This document shows, one piece after another, positions 11,259 to 22,024 of a stretch of 64,000 nucleotides of DNA. The DNA lies in contig OY720640.1 in the NCBI GenBank assembly GCA_963169105.1, positions 117,042,085-117,106,084 on the forward strand, read 5' to 3'. A program made the position numbers and the translations under genes. The notes under the pieces were generated by a model that was not told the DNA's origin, made no database searches, and saw only the letters and a list, made by a program, of their open reading frames with translations. The stretch is from Ceriagrion tenellum (lineage: Eukaryota; Arthropoda; Insecta; Odonata; Coenagrionidae). The number at the start of each line of letters is the position of its first letter. Position 1 is the stretch's first letter.

Positions 11259-14200
11259 AAATTGACCATTTTCCTCTCTGTCTAAGAATCCAGGCGGTGT
11301 GTAGATAGGATTTGTAGTAGATCGTTTTCGCAAAAAATTGTGTAAACATACAACTGCTAAAATTACTTTCTTAGCCTTGTCGGATTGTAGTAGTATTGGT
11401 TTTCTCAAAACCCGAAATACAGAACTAGCTACTCCAAAAGCATTCTCTACGACCCTACGTCCTCTGGATAGGCGGTAGTTAAAAATTCTTTCAATAGAAC
11501 CAACTGGTGGAGTACCTTTAAATGGTGTCATAGTATATTCATGTAACTCAAATGCTTGATCACCTAATATAATAGAAGGAACCTTAATACTATAAGGAAT
11601 TTGCGCTGCTTTTGGGTTTGGTATGTTCAGTTCCTTGTTTTCTAACTTTTTGTACAATTTGGTATTTTTGAAAACGCCTCCATCTGAAAATCTACCAGGG
11701 CAGCCAACATCAACATACAAAAAATTGTAGTTGGCGTCAAATAATGCAAAGAGCACAATACTAAAAAAACCCTTATAATTATAATACTCAGTGCCACTGT
11801 TCCATGGTGCTTGAAGCTGGACATGTTTCCCGTCCATTGCACCTATTACATGAGGAAAGTTCCACTTTTCTTCGAATTCCTTTGCTACAGCTAACCATTC
11901 TTCATTAGAAGAGGGTACCTAAAATAAATGACACATTAATTTAAAATAACAGGAACTCCTGCTAGTGGGTAGTATCTATAAAACACCATTTTACAGGATT
12001 CAAAATTTTATTTGACAATTCTTGTATATTAGGGCCTCCATTTTAAGTCTTTTATGAAACAGGGCCCTGATATGATGCCATTTTAGAACTACCAATATTA
12101 TTACTGATCAAAAATATTTAATGTTCTTGTTCATGACCACAAGAACGACGTGTCATACTCAAATGCCTCTTGGCGTAGATAGCAATTTTTTTTATTGAAA
12201 AAACACTGCATACAACGACTTAACCAGTGTCTCAACAATTGCATAAGGAATTTTTGTTATGTTTACTTTAAAAGACGCCAGTTGCGTGGGGAAAAATTTG
12301 GATACGAAATAATATTGTTTGTTTCGAAAAAGGCATTATATGTGCTCTTGGGTTTAAAAAATAAAAATGTCTTATGGTAATTAGTAGAGCGCGGAAAAAA
12401 AGTCTTTTGACTTTTTGTAAAAGTGGGACTTTTGTTGTTTTAAATACAAATTTTCACCAATCTCATCAAATAAAACAGTTGTTAATGACTTTCTTAGAGA
12501 CTTTTTGGGACTTTTTTGGCGTGGCTGGACTTTTTTGATTAAAAGACTTTTCTGGGCCTTTTTTTTTCAAACCACATGCCTAAGTTAATATTTGGCTGTT
12601 GTGACCACATTTGTTCAACTGTGTGTTGGACACATCTTGTTTTTCATGGGGTACCTACTACACGGAGCAGAGATGTACCGTAAAATGTAAGCTTCTAACA
12701 ATTGCTAATGCGGAATTTTATTAATAGCTCCGGAAACTGCAATGAATTCTTTCGATTACTCCACCGTTCATGAAGTAAACACACGCAGTGCTTCAACCCG
12801 AAGGTGGTTTGGATATGTGAGGGTAGAGCTCACCCCGTACTTATCCTATTGCATGTCAAATTCACATATTGTTCCTTTCCCTGGGCCACCTCGCACTTTT
12901 TTTTGCTAAGGGTGTCCAAAGACTTCACAAAGGGATATTATGAACCAACTTATTTGAACCCGGGTGGTCTGCTGACAAGACGACAGCGCTACACTGTATG
13001 CTAGCATGCCGTTTTTGTGTAGGAGATTAGTGGAAAAATGATACAAATATATGAAAGATCATCTAGAATTTCCGACGAGATGAATGCCTCACGTTGTGTT
13101 TAGATGGTCACGAAATGAGCCTACATTGTAGAGGCAAAAAATGCGCCCTTGGCACTCGGTCGAAGAGGAAAAATGAAGGCTTAACAAGGACCGGTGAATG
13201 TATACACATTCTATGAACACTATTCTCTTTTATATTCGAGTAAGCCGCGTAAAGTTTCAGTCATTTTTGAGGTCCCCAAGCGTCGCAAGACCATCGTCCG
13301 CTCGTTTGTGCAGCCCAAGGTATAAAGTAAGAAAATGTACTAGGTGAAAGGACAGGCGTCTTCAGGAGCCAAGCTGACTGCGTATGCTTCGCTATGCAAG
13401 TATTGAGCAACCGTATTTACAGCAATGCTTGTGAAAAAACCGTGAGTATCAATACAACTTTTGAATCTGAAGACTTTAATAATTATAATTATTACCTTAA
13501 GAATTGTTTGACATTCCCGAAGAAGTCAATATTGTTAGATACATCTTTAACTATACATTACGTGTGTTTTTAATTATAATTCTTTATAAAAATACAAAGA
13601 CCTATTTTCAGCAATTCTGAATTACTAACTTTAAAAGTAATTCTGATAATAATTTATCTTTCTCATTATTTTTCAAGATATCATCGGACAAAAAGTCACA
13701 CGTGAAACAGCACATTGACAGCTCATCGCATCTATCTCAAGTGATATTAAAGGAGACCGTGAGCTTGAAGAGTTTACGACTATCGTTTACATCCACCGGC
13801 GATGAGTTTGCTTCGGACTTGTGCGAACTATTTGTGGCATTGAACATTCCTACTCACAAATCAAAACACCCTTTATTCACATCATTTATGGAAAAATATT
13901 TAAGGACAGTTCCATCTGAGAGTTCTCTTCGGAAAACTTACTTACCGATACTCCACGAAAAGGTATAAGTTTTTAAATACTTTTACGTAGTAAATGCTCT
14001 AAAAATCTTTTACATACCTGCTCTTTGGATATAAGCGTTTAAAACTTTGGTTTAATACGATTTCAAAGAAATATTCAGCTGTATCAATCATTGTGTTACA
14101 TAAATAGTTCACTAAAATATAACAAGGCATAAGTAAGTTTAAAATATAACTTATACCTTGAATACATGCCTTTCAACATGCATAGTTTGCGTCGGAAATA

Positions 14201-17200
14201 ATATTATCTACTGGAATACTTTAACTATTTCCTGGTGGTAATCCGACTGGAATAAGATTAAGAACGAAAAAGTATTAACTCTTACGAAGAAAGTAATTAT
14301 GTGCCCTTGCCAATTTTTATTGCTCTTCAAGTGTTTACCTTACTTAACATTTTTTAAAAATGTTCTTGTGTTTTAGATCACGAAAAGTATCAAGGATGAC
14401 CTGAAAGGAAGCACGTTATATGCCATTGTTGATCTGACAACTGATGATTTTCCTACCAATATGTTGCACAGATATCGACAAAGGGTCGATATGTGTGCAA
14501 CATATTGGTAGGAAAATTGACACCAGAGGAGCCCAATAAGCCCTACCTCATGGCATCCAAGGAACTTGAAAGAGTAAATAATGAAACGGTCGCCCGCTGC
14601 ATTGACGAATCCTTGAGTAAGTAATGATACCTAATTTGGTATGGTGAAATGTTTGCTGAAAAAGCGAGCATATTCAAATTAGAACTGAAATTAATTAACG
14701 GTATAACTTATGTTGATGAGCTTTTACCGCATCTTTACCTTATTTATCGTAATTCACTCACCAATTTTTTACAGCTTCCTTGTTTGGAGATAATAGTGCT
14801 AGAGAGAATTTGCTTCTTCTCCTAACCGATGGAGCGGCGTACATGGTTAAAGCCGCCAAGGTTTTGGCGGTTTTCTACCCTAAAATGATTCACATCACTT
14901 GCAAAGTGCATGCTCTTCACAGGGTATGTGAAGAAATTCGCAAAAGATTTCCCACTGCAAATAAGTGGGTCTCTACCATTAAAAAGGTACTTGCTCTTAA
15001 TAAAACTAAAAATAAAATTTCGTTGCTAATATATTACTGCAGAACTAATATTTAATATTTTCGTAGGTATTTTTGAAAACACCATCGCGCGTGGAAATAT
15101 ATAAAACATTTTGCTGTGATCTGCCATTGCCTCCGGACCCAGTCCTCACGAGATTTGGAACATGGCTGGAAGCTTCCGTGTTCAATGCCCAACACTTAGA
15201 AAAAATTAAGAATGTAAATAATTATTTGTAGTTATAATTGTGACTGATGAATCAATTTCATTATATGAAATAGAATTCCTGTCATTTTGCTCAGGTAAAA
15301 ATAACTACAACTGCACGTTCTAAATTAAAGAGGAAAACTTTTAATTTTTTACTTCAGGTTGTACAGGATATTGACCCTGAAGATAATGCAGAATGTGTAG
15401 AAAATGCTCGAGAACTCTTACAAGATAGCACACTTCCACTGGAAATGATATGTATTTCAGCATCCTTTGGGTTTTTGGTTGAAAAAATCAAATACCTCGA
15501 ATCTTCCAACCTGAGCCTCAGAGATTCGGTGTCGACAATTATGGATGTGAAGAAGAAACTTGCATGTGCAAAGGGTGAACGAGCCGTAAGTGTTTATGCC
15601 AAATTGTGTAATGTTTTCAGTTAAGACGAAGGCTTCGAGTTGATGAGTGATGTAGCTCAGATTCTCAATGGAAAGGTCAAGGGGCAGACATCTAAGATTT
15701 TCCAAAAACTCAATGTAAGTGAAGTGGCTACGCTGAGGTATGCTCCTATGACAACATGTGAAGTTGAGCGATCGTTTTCGATGTACAAACTTATTTTGAA
15801 CGACCGTCGCACAACGTTCACTATGGAAAACATGGAAAAATACCTTGTCTGTCACTACTTCATGAAATAATGACGCGTCGCCGAGGCAATGCAACTCAAA
15901 GTGAATGAAAAACGTAAACATTTTCCTATATTTTATATTATGCAATTAAGAAATAAAATCTGTTATCCATAACCTGTATTTTAACTTTAATTTCCCTTTT
16001 TCAAAATAAAGATAGATATTTATCAGCTATAAAAATTATAGGGGTCAACATTATTCTTCCACAATTGATGATCATCAAACGAAGTGTTATTCAGAATTTA
16101 AAAAATATTTTGTAAATTATGGTTTTCTCCTTTCTTAAAGTCCATAAAATAACTCGAAAACCCACGAATCCGCATCTCTAGGCTCTTTTCTCCATCAATT
16201 CAGTTAAATTCAGCCACTTTCTCAAGGAAATAACTCAGACTTTTGAGAGACTTTTTTCAATAATATTGGCGACTTTTTTTTGCAAAATTGAAGACTTTTT
16301 CCGCGCTCTAGTAATTAGCCTATTCCTTATTAGCTTTGCTAATCAGGGAGTTCATTCTGTCGCACCCTATCCACCATTGTATTTACAATGTTTACTTTGT
16401 TAACAGGCTAATACGCAAAGGGGTCCTGAGGAAACTCGAGAAGAATCATACAATGATGAATCTATTGTCGATGAACCCGCAACGGTCGAAGATGAACCAC
16501 CTACTAATACAACGATGGCGTCTATAACTGCAACGGCGGCGTCTACGAGTACAACGACGGCGTCTACAACGACGGTGCCTACTTCTAACATGTCCCAAGC
16601 TAGGAAAAGAAAACGTTGCAATGATGCTGATAATGCACAAAATGAAATGCTACTTAATGCATACTCCATTTTGAAAAAGACATCGGCTACTCCTACTGAC
16701 CACTATGAAACTTTTGGAATGCATGTGGCAAGTGAACTAAGGAAATATGACTGCAACACTCTACCTCATGTGAAGAGGGCAATATTAGATGTGTTGTTCA
16801 GAGCAGATATTGGAGAATTTACCCCCACTCACAACGTCCGTGACACTGCTGGGTACTACAGTTCAAATTTCAGTACACCCACACCGACTTCGTCTCGAGG
16901 TAGTTACCCTCCAACTCCTACACCTTCAGATGCTTTACTTATTCAATCCGAAATTGATTCAAGGCCTCCACAACAAGAAGACACCTTACTACACTACATG
17001 ACTAACATAAATCCTGAACAAATGTAATAACATGACATGTAATATGCAAGCTACATTGTTTAAGATTACAATATATTGATATTTTGAAGTAAATTGTTTT
17101 CTTACCTTTATGTAGTCCCTTAGGGCTTCAATCAGTGCATCACATACTTCTGGAACAATCACAGATATTCGTTGTTTGGATATACGGAAGAGGTATTGCA

Positions 17201-17546
17201 AACTTGTAAATGAACCTCCAGTAGCTAAGAATCTCAGAGTAAGAGCTAATCTTTCCTTGACGGTAATAGCACTTCGCATGTACGTGTCACGTTTTTTCAC
17301 GGCAGGCTCTATCAATGTAATTAAATGTTCAAAATCTTGCTTGGACATTCGCAAGAAATTTGGCACGTCTTCTTCGAACCTCACGTCTTCTAGGAGTCTG
17401 TTCCCATTTTCTAACCGATTTTGATAAATTTTTTTGACCCACCAACGCTGCTTACGTCGCATTTTCCGTTGTTTTTTTCTAATAATCGTCGCCATCACAA
17501 TAAAAGCAGCGGCAGCAACTTGCACATTTCTAAACGTCAAAGACAT
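11103..17546 (-). CDS. Harbinger (HARBI1-like) DDE transposase, two exons
   Basis: On the minus strand exon 1 runs 17546-17106 and exon 2 11918-11103. The donor is AAG|GTAAG and the acceptor TTTTAG|GTACCC, and the junction keeps the frame. Exon 1 carries the N-terminal helical region (RFEEDVPNFLRMS, AITVKERLALTLRFLATGGS, YLFRISKQRISVIVPE). Exon 2 carries the DDE_Tnp_4 core: GAMDGKHV with the first Asp, DVGCPGRFSDGGVF with the second, and RRVVENAFG with the catalytic Glu. I see no stop inside either exon, so the gene may be intact apart from a hAT in its 5.2 kb intron. Start chosen at the ATG of MSLTFRNVQ; an upstream ATG at 17603 is also in frame. Confidence 0.82.
13680..15870 (+). pseudogene. 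hAT transposase remnant (CGGBP1-like type), several exons
   Basis: Recognisable blocks in order: a zinc-finger end KSHVKQHIDSSSHL with the following helix (13687-13965, donor AAG|GTATAAG); part of the catalytic core (14376-14621) with TTD and GKLTPEEPNKPYLMA; LLLLTDGAAYMVKAAK and HITCKVHALHRVCEEIRKRFP (14776-14983); FLKTPSRVEIYK and PVLTRFGTWLEA (15068-15210); and the C-terminal dimerisation signature EVERSFSMYKLIL with MENMEKYLVCHYF (to 15870). Introns separate the blocks. A 32 nt inverted duplication (14448-14479) interrupts the core, and around 15590-15640 frames disagree, so it is a pseudogene. The combination resembles hAT-like transposases related to CGG-repeat binding protein 1. Confidence 0.75.
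14448..14516. repeat. 32 bp inverted repeat inside hAT transposase exon
   Basis: Left arm 14448-14479 and right arm 14485-14516 are complementary over 32 nt with one mismatch and a 5 nt spacer. The right arm is ordinary transposase coding sequence; the left arm is its reverse copy inserted directly upstream. Confidence 0.92.
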
Positions 17547-17700
17547 ATTGTATCGACTGCCTTCACTATGAATGCGGGTGGTTCGCGTGCTCGAAGTGAG
17601 CATTCGTGGTTACAAACTAGCTGAAGAGCGTATGCCTCACCCTGATGCAGATTGCGCGAGGCATTCGCAGCGAGCAGCCTCCCACTTTGGATACCGACCT

Positions 17701-18049
17701 TTAGAGTGTGTCCCTGTGTTTGTTACAGTCTACGGAACACCGAAGTGTTACATGGATTTACCTGTTCTTTATAATAATGTCACAAAATATTTAGCGGCGA
17801 AGACCCAAATAATTCAGGACTACAGCGAGGAGGTGGAGTGCTCGCCAATTATGCCTGTAATTTTTAACCTCCATGACCAATGGTACAATATTTATCCTAC
17901 CCCCGTGGTCATACCTGCACCTCTCATCCATAATCCCAACACCAAACCAACCTGGGAATACACAAGTCCTAAGGCCTTAGCTCAATCGGGTATTTACTCT
18001 CAGACGGATCTCGATGCCTGGCAAAATAGTTTACTCCTATCAACAAGTC
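17701..18049 (+). pseudogene. Endogenous chuvirus-like glycoprotein, middle part
   Basis: The frame of 9096-10185 continues in phase directly after the Harbinger target duplication and stays open up to the next insertion. No stop occurs in this piece. It ends in the 11 bp duplication ATCAACAAGTC (18039-18049) of the following LINE. Confidence 0.7.
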
Positions 18050-18233
18050 GTAGTAGTAGTAGTAGTAGTAGTATTTGGTTTATAGGGTGCGTCGACAACA
18101 TGGTCATTTTGCACCACTACCCGTCATGTTTATAAAAATTAAAAAAAAAGGAAAAAAAATATATATATTTTACATATATTGGTATTAAAATAAAATTGTT
18201 ATCATGTACTCTTAGTCAAAATTAAAATAAATT

Positions 18234-21200
18234 TTACATCCTTAAAATACTGTTAAAAAGGCCAGTTAAATTTAAAAATGATAAAACACGGTTGAGAACA
18301 TCTGAGTCATCGCCTAGGATCGACTTCATGTCTCCCGCTAACTGCAGCCTGCTACGCAAGCATCGGTATTTGTCACACTCCGTCAGGATATGCCGAACGC
18401 TGAGAGGGCAGTCGCAATCATCACAGTGAGGTGGTCGTTTCTCCTCGGTGAAGAGAAAGGAGTGAGTCAAAGGGCAATGCCCTATCCTCAAACGTGTGAT
18501 GACCACTTCCTCCCGGCGGCTCTTCCTGGCGGATGTGGGCCACGCGGACACTACCGATTTCACCCCGCGCAGTTTATTATTTCCTACGTTCATCCATATA
18601 TCTTTCCACTCTTCTAGGGCTACCTTTCTCAAGATAGCCTTAAGGTCTTCGTATGGTACCAGCGTCAGAGTTATTTCCTCCAAGTCAAGTGCCTCCTTCG
18701 CCAAAGCGTCGGCTCTTTCATTTCCAGGGATACCCACATGCCCTGGGACCCAAAGGAATGATACAGATATTCCCCTTCTGCTAAGGGATATCAAAGCAGT
18801 TTGTACATCTTGAACGATTGGGTGCATTGAAGAAAAACTAGAAATGGAGTTCAGGGCGCTAAGAGAGTCCGAGCATATGACGAAGGAGCCACTGTTTCCT
18901 TCTATCCCTCCTAGAGCCATTTTTATTGCGAGGAGTTCCGCTGTGTAAACACTACACAGCGGATTTAACCTCGCCTTGATGGCTCCATGGTGGGATGAGA
19001 CAACTGCACATCCACAGGCAGCGTCAGACTTAGAGCCATCTGTAAAAACTGGCACGATACCGGGGTTGCAGTGAAGATATAGATAAAACTGACGCTGGTA
19101 TTCCTGAGCAGTGGTTAAAGCTTTCTTGCGCTGAGTGAGTCCCATGTTGATTTTAGGAGCGGGAGTTTCCCATGGCGGATGTTTGGGAAAGCCAGAAGGA
19201 TATACTTCAGGGAGCGTGATTAGATGCTCGGATATCAAACTGTTGAATCGTATGCTTGCCGGCCTAGTGGCTCTGGTTCGACGGTTAAAAAGTTCTAAAT
19301 AGCGGGGTTTAAAAACAATGTTAAAACAAGGGTGAGTCCTCATAGATAAAATTTTTGCTACATAGCCGCACATAAGCATGTTCCTCCGATGGGACAAGGG
19401 TGGTTCTCCTGCATCCGCATAGATGCTTTGCACTGGACTCGTACGGAACGCCCCGGTGGCTAACCGTATTCCAGCATTGTGGACCGATGTCAGCGGGCGC
19501 AAGTATGACTCCCGACCGGAGGAGTACACAAAACAACCGTAGTCTAGTTTAGACCGTATCAGCGTCCGGTATAGTAAGATCAGCGTATTGCGATCAGCTC
19601 CCCAGGATGAGTGACTTAGATATTTCAGAATATTTAACGCATTTGTACATTTTCTTTTCAGGACACTAATTTGTTCCTTCCAGTTGAGGCGATAGTCAAA
19701 TACAAGTCCCAGGAAACGGTTGGAGTCCACAAATGGAATGTTTTTCCCTCCTAAATGTAGCGGCGGAGGGATGTGTAGCCCCCTAATCCGGTGAAAGTGA
19801 ATGCATTTCGTTTTTTCCAAGGAGAATTTAAATCCGCTCCTTTGGGTCCACTTCTCCAATTTATTCAGCGTAAGTTGGGTGAGTCTAGCGGCAGAGGTTA
19901 CATAAGATGACCTGCAGAATATCGCGAAGTCATCCACAAACAAAGACCCTATCACCGGTGACTTCATGCAATCAACGATATCGTTGATTGCCACGGCGAA
20001 AAGTGTTACGCTTAAAACTGACCCTTGTGGAACCCCATTATCTTGGCTGTATGCTACGGATAGGTACTGACCGATTCTAACCTTAAACACCCGATCGGAT
20101 AAAAAATTCTGAATAAAAGTGGGTAGATTACCCCTGAGACCCCATTCGTGCAAAGTGTTCAATATTTTCCGCCGCCAGACAGTGTCATATGCCTTCTCTA
20201 TGTCAAAGAAGACGCCGACAACATGTTGGCGGAGAAGAAAGGCTTCCTGGATGTAGTTATCTATTCTTATCAGGTGATCGATCGTGGACCGGCCTCTACG
20301 AAATCCACACTGAATATCGGAGAGAAGGTTTCGGCGCTCTAGCCACCAAATTAGCCGTCGGTTAACCATTCTTTCCATTAACTTGCACAGGCAGTTAGTG
20401 AGTGATATAGGTCGATAACCATTCGGGTCAGTACGGTCTTTGCCCTGCTTCGGTATGGGTATGACTACAGATTCCCGCCAGGACGACGGGAATGCACCGT
20501 CTCTCCAAAGGTGATTGAGAGTGTGGAGGACCTCTAACATTGCCGTCGTCGGAATATTCCGGAGAAAGGCGTTGTGGACCTCATCCAATCCCGGAGCCGT
20601 AAATTTGGATTCATCAATGGCTGATTGTAGCTCCCTAAGGGTGAACGGAAGGTTATAGTCTTCATGAGAGCGGATCTCACGAAAGTTGATTGGTGAGGCT
20701 TCTACTCGTAGTTTAATTCCCAAAAATGTGGGATTGTAATTTCTATCACTGCTTGTATCGGCGAGTAATAGGCCAAAAGCCTCACCAATCTCAGGAGCTG
20801 AGGTCACAATATCGCCACCTACCTTAAGGTAGGTTATTCCCAGCTGGTGGTGATTGCCCGAGATACTCTTTACCTTACGCCACACCTGTGCAAGTGGAGT
20901 CCTGCTATTCACATCCGACACAAATTCCATCCAGGAAGCTCTTTTTGCGTCTCTTACGACCTGTCGTGCCTTCGCTCGCAAGCGCCTGAAGGAGGATAGA
21001 TTGGTTTCCGTCGGATATTTGTTAAAAATCCGCAACGCCTTTTTACGCTGGCGGATAGCTTTCGCGCAGTCATCATTCCACCACGGAACTTGAGGTCTCG
21101 TCGTAGTACCGCGAGACCGTGGTACGCTGACGCGTGCGGCCTGTATTATACTGCTAGTCAAATTATTAATATTGTCAACACTATCACGTGTTTCGTCATA

Positions 21201-21944
21201 TTTGAAATTAAAATTGCTTCTGAAAAGCGGCCAGTCTGCTTTCCGGATAGCCCAATGGCCTGTCCGTATAAAACTAGGGTTATAATGCCCTTCCTTGGTA
21301 ATAAGAAGTGGGAGGTGATCGCTCCCACAGAGATCGTCATGAACGGATAAGTTAAATTTTGTACTTATGGCGCTCGATACAATGCACAAATCTATGCTTG
21401 AAGAGTCGCCGGTAAAAGAATTAAAACGGGTTTTTTCCCCATTGTTCAATAAAACCAAGTCATTATCTAAAATAAAGGAGGATAAAATCCGTCCTCTACG
21501 ATTGCATTGCCTTCTTGGGCTTCCCCAAAGAGGATCGTGGGCGTTAAAATCTCCTAGTAAAATAAACGGCTGAGGTAGTTGACGGACAAGAGCATTCAGG
21601 TAAAATTGAGAGACCGGTGCACCCTCGGGCAGGTACACGTTGCATAGCGTGATCGCCTCGGGGGCGTACACGGTGACTGCCACCGCTTGGTACGGCGTGT
21701 TTAGGTGCACTCGGGAGGTGTAAAGGGCCTCCCGAATAGCAACCATAACTCCACCATGGGCTCGTTGGCCACTGATTTCGTCAAATCTAAAAACGTTAAA
21801 ACCTTTTAAAATCCCCTTGTCCGCCATTTTGAAATGCGTTTCTTGCAGACAAACACAACATGGGTTAAATTCGCGAGTTAAAATGGCCAGCTCCTCCTTA
21901 TGCCGATAAAAACCATTACAGTTCCACTGTAAGATAAAAACCAT
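18234..21944 (-). CDS. I-A1 ORF2: APE endonuclease, reverse transcriptase, RNase H
   Basis: An uninterrupted frame of about 1236 codons. The N-terminus is an APE-type endonuclease (LQWNCNGFYRHKEEL, CVCLQETHF, LLGDFNAHDPLWGS, GSDHLPLL). The RT follows with GYRPISLTNCLCKLMERM, GFRRGRSTIDHLIR, GVFFDIEKAYDTVW, GVPQGSVLSVTLF and FVDDFAIF. RNase H comes next (FTDGSKS, VYTAELLAIKMAL, CSDSLSAL, VPGHVGIPGNERADALAKEA), and the end has a cysteine-rich motif (CDDCDCPLSVRHILTEC). The start was taken at the ATG before VFILQWNCNG because its sister copy starts there; an upstream in-frame ATG at 22007 exists. No lesion was found, so the protein may be functional. Confidence 0.88.
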   Translation of the reverse strand: MVFILQWNCNGFYRHKEELAILTREFNPCCVCLQETHFKMADKGILKGFNVFRFDEISGQRAHGGVMVAIREALYTSRVHLNTPYQAVAVTVYAPEAITLCNVYLPEGAPVSQFYLNALVRQLPQPFILLGDFNAHDPLWGSPRRQCNRRGRILSSFILDNDLVLLNNGEKTRFNSFTGDSSSIDLCIVSSAISTKFNLSVHDDLCGSDHLPLLITKEGHYNPSFIRTGHWAIRKADWPLFRSNFNFKYDETRDSVDNINNLTSSIIQAARVSVPRSRGTTTRPQVPWWNDDCAKAIRQRKKALRIFNKYPTETNLSSFRRLRAKARQVVRDAKRASWMEFVSDVNSRTPLAQVWRKVKSISGNHHQLGITYLKVGGDIVTSAPEIGEAFGLLLADTSSDRNYNPTFLGIKLRVEASPINFREIRSHEDYNLPFTLRELQSAIDESKFTAPGLDEVHNAFLRNIPTTAMLEVLHTLNHLWRDGAFPSSWRESVVIPIPKQGKDRTDPNGYRPISLTNCLCKLMERMVNRRLIWWLERRNLLSDIQCGFRRGRSTIDHLIRIDNYIQEAFLLRQHVVGVFFDIEKAYDTVWRRKILNTLHEWGLRGNLPTFIQNFLSDRVFKVRIGQYLSVAYSQDNGVPQGSVLSVTLFAVAINDIVDCMKSPVIGSLFVDDFAIFCRSSYVTSAARLTQLTLNKLEKWTQRSGFKFSLEKTKCIHFHRIRGLHIPPPLHLGGKNIPFVDSNRFLGLVFDYRLNWKEQISVLKRKCTNALNILKYLSHSSWGADRNTLILLYRTLIRSKLDYGCFVYSSGRESYLRPLTSVHNAGIRLATGAFRTSPVQSIYADAGEPPLSHRRNMLMCGYVAKILSMRTHPCFNIVFKPRYLELFNRRTRATRPASIRFNSLISEHLITLPEVYPSGFPKHPPWETPAPKINMGLTQRKKALTTAQEYQRQFYLYLHCNPGIVPVFTDGSKSDAACGCAVVSSHHGAIKARLNPLCSVYTAELLAIKMALGGIEGNSGSFVICSDSLSALNSISSFSSMHPIVQDVQTALISLSRRGISVSFLWVPGHVGIPGNERADALAKEALDLEEITLTLVPYEDLKAILRKVALEEWKDIWMNVGNNKLRGVKSVVSAWPTSARKSRREEVVITRLRIGHCPLTHSFLFTEEKRPPHCDDCDCPLSVRHILTECDKYRCLRSRLQLAGDMKSILGDDSDVLNRVLSFLNLTGLFNSILRM

Positions 21945-22024
21945 AAAAGGTGAGTAATAAATAATTTTAAAATAAAAAAAAAATAAATAAATAATAAAAA
22001 CGGGCATTAGGTTCAGAGGGAGAA

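Larger units (their letters stand above)
12385..16310. mobile_element. hAT DNA transposon nested in the Harbinger
   Basis: Inverted ends TAGAGCGCGGAAAAA (12385 onward and, reversed, to 16310) are flanked by an 8 bp duplication GTAATTAG (12377-12384, 16311-16318), the hallmark of hAT. The 3.9 kb element carries a broken plus-strand transposase. It sits in the introns of both Harbinger genes, so it need not have disabled them. Confidence 0.9.
10442..17027 (+). pseudogene. Harbinger accessory MADF/BESS-like protein, three exons
   Basis: Exon 1 (10442 to about 10675) encodes a MADF domain (KCYETKRLLWDSKHPEYYD, later LWREIS and KKMTSLLGSYRRE). Exon 2 (about 10777-10876) and exon 3 (about 16408-17027) are joined by GT-AG sites: donor at TCAGGTATGT, acceptor TTTTACAG, donor AATGTAAGTA, acceptor GTTAACAG. 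Exon 3 is Thr/Ser-rich and ends in a BESS-like helix region (HYETFGMHVASELRKY) and a stop at 17025. A 2 nt deletion around 10540 shifts the frame inside the MADF domain, so the copy is damaged. The protein is expected to help bind transposon ends or import the transposase. The last intron contains the transposase catalytic exon on the other strand. Confidence 0.7.
10186..17700. mobile_element. PIF/Harbinger DNA transposon, 7.5 kb with nested hAT
   Basis: Terminal inverted repeats of about 44 bp (10186-10229 and 17657-17700) match with three differences; they start AGGCCGGTATCC on the left and AGGTCGGTATCC on the right. A 3 bp duplication TTA flanks it (10183-10185, 17701-17703), as expected for PIF/Harbinger (TWA targets). 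It carries the two usual genes: a HARBI1-like transposase on the minus strand and a MADF/Myb-like DNA-binding protein on the plus strand. GTGGATACC occurs again within the left subterminal region. Without the nested hAT (12385-16310 plus its 8 bp duplication) the element is about 3.6 kb. It interrupts the viral glycoprotein frame. Confidence 0.88.

Noticed and set aside
18047..18073. GTA/TAC microsatellite as an independent repeat
   Set aside because: It is the 3' terminus of the minus-strand LINE and recurs at the ends of I-A2 and LINE B.
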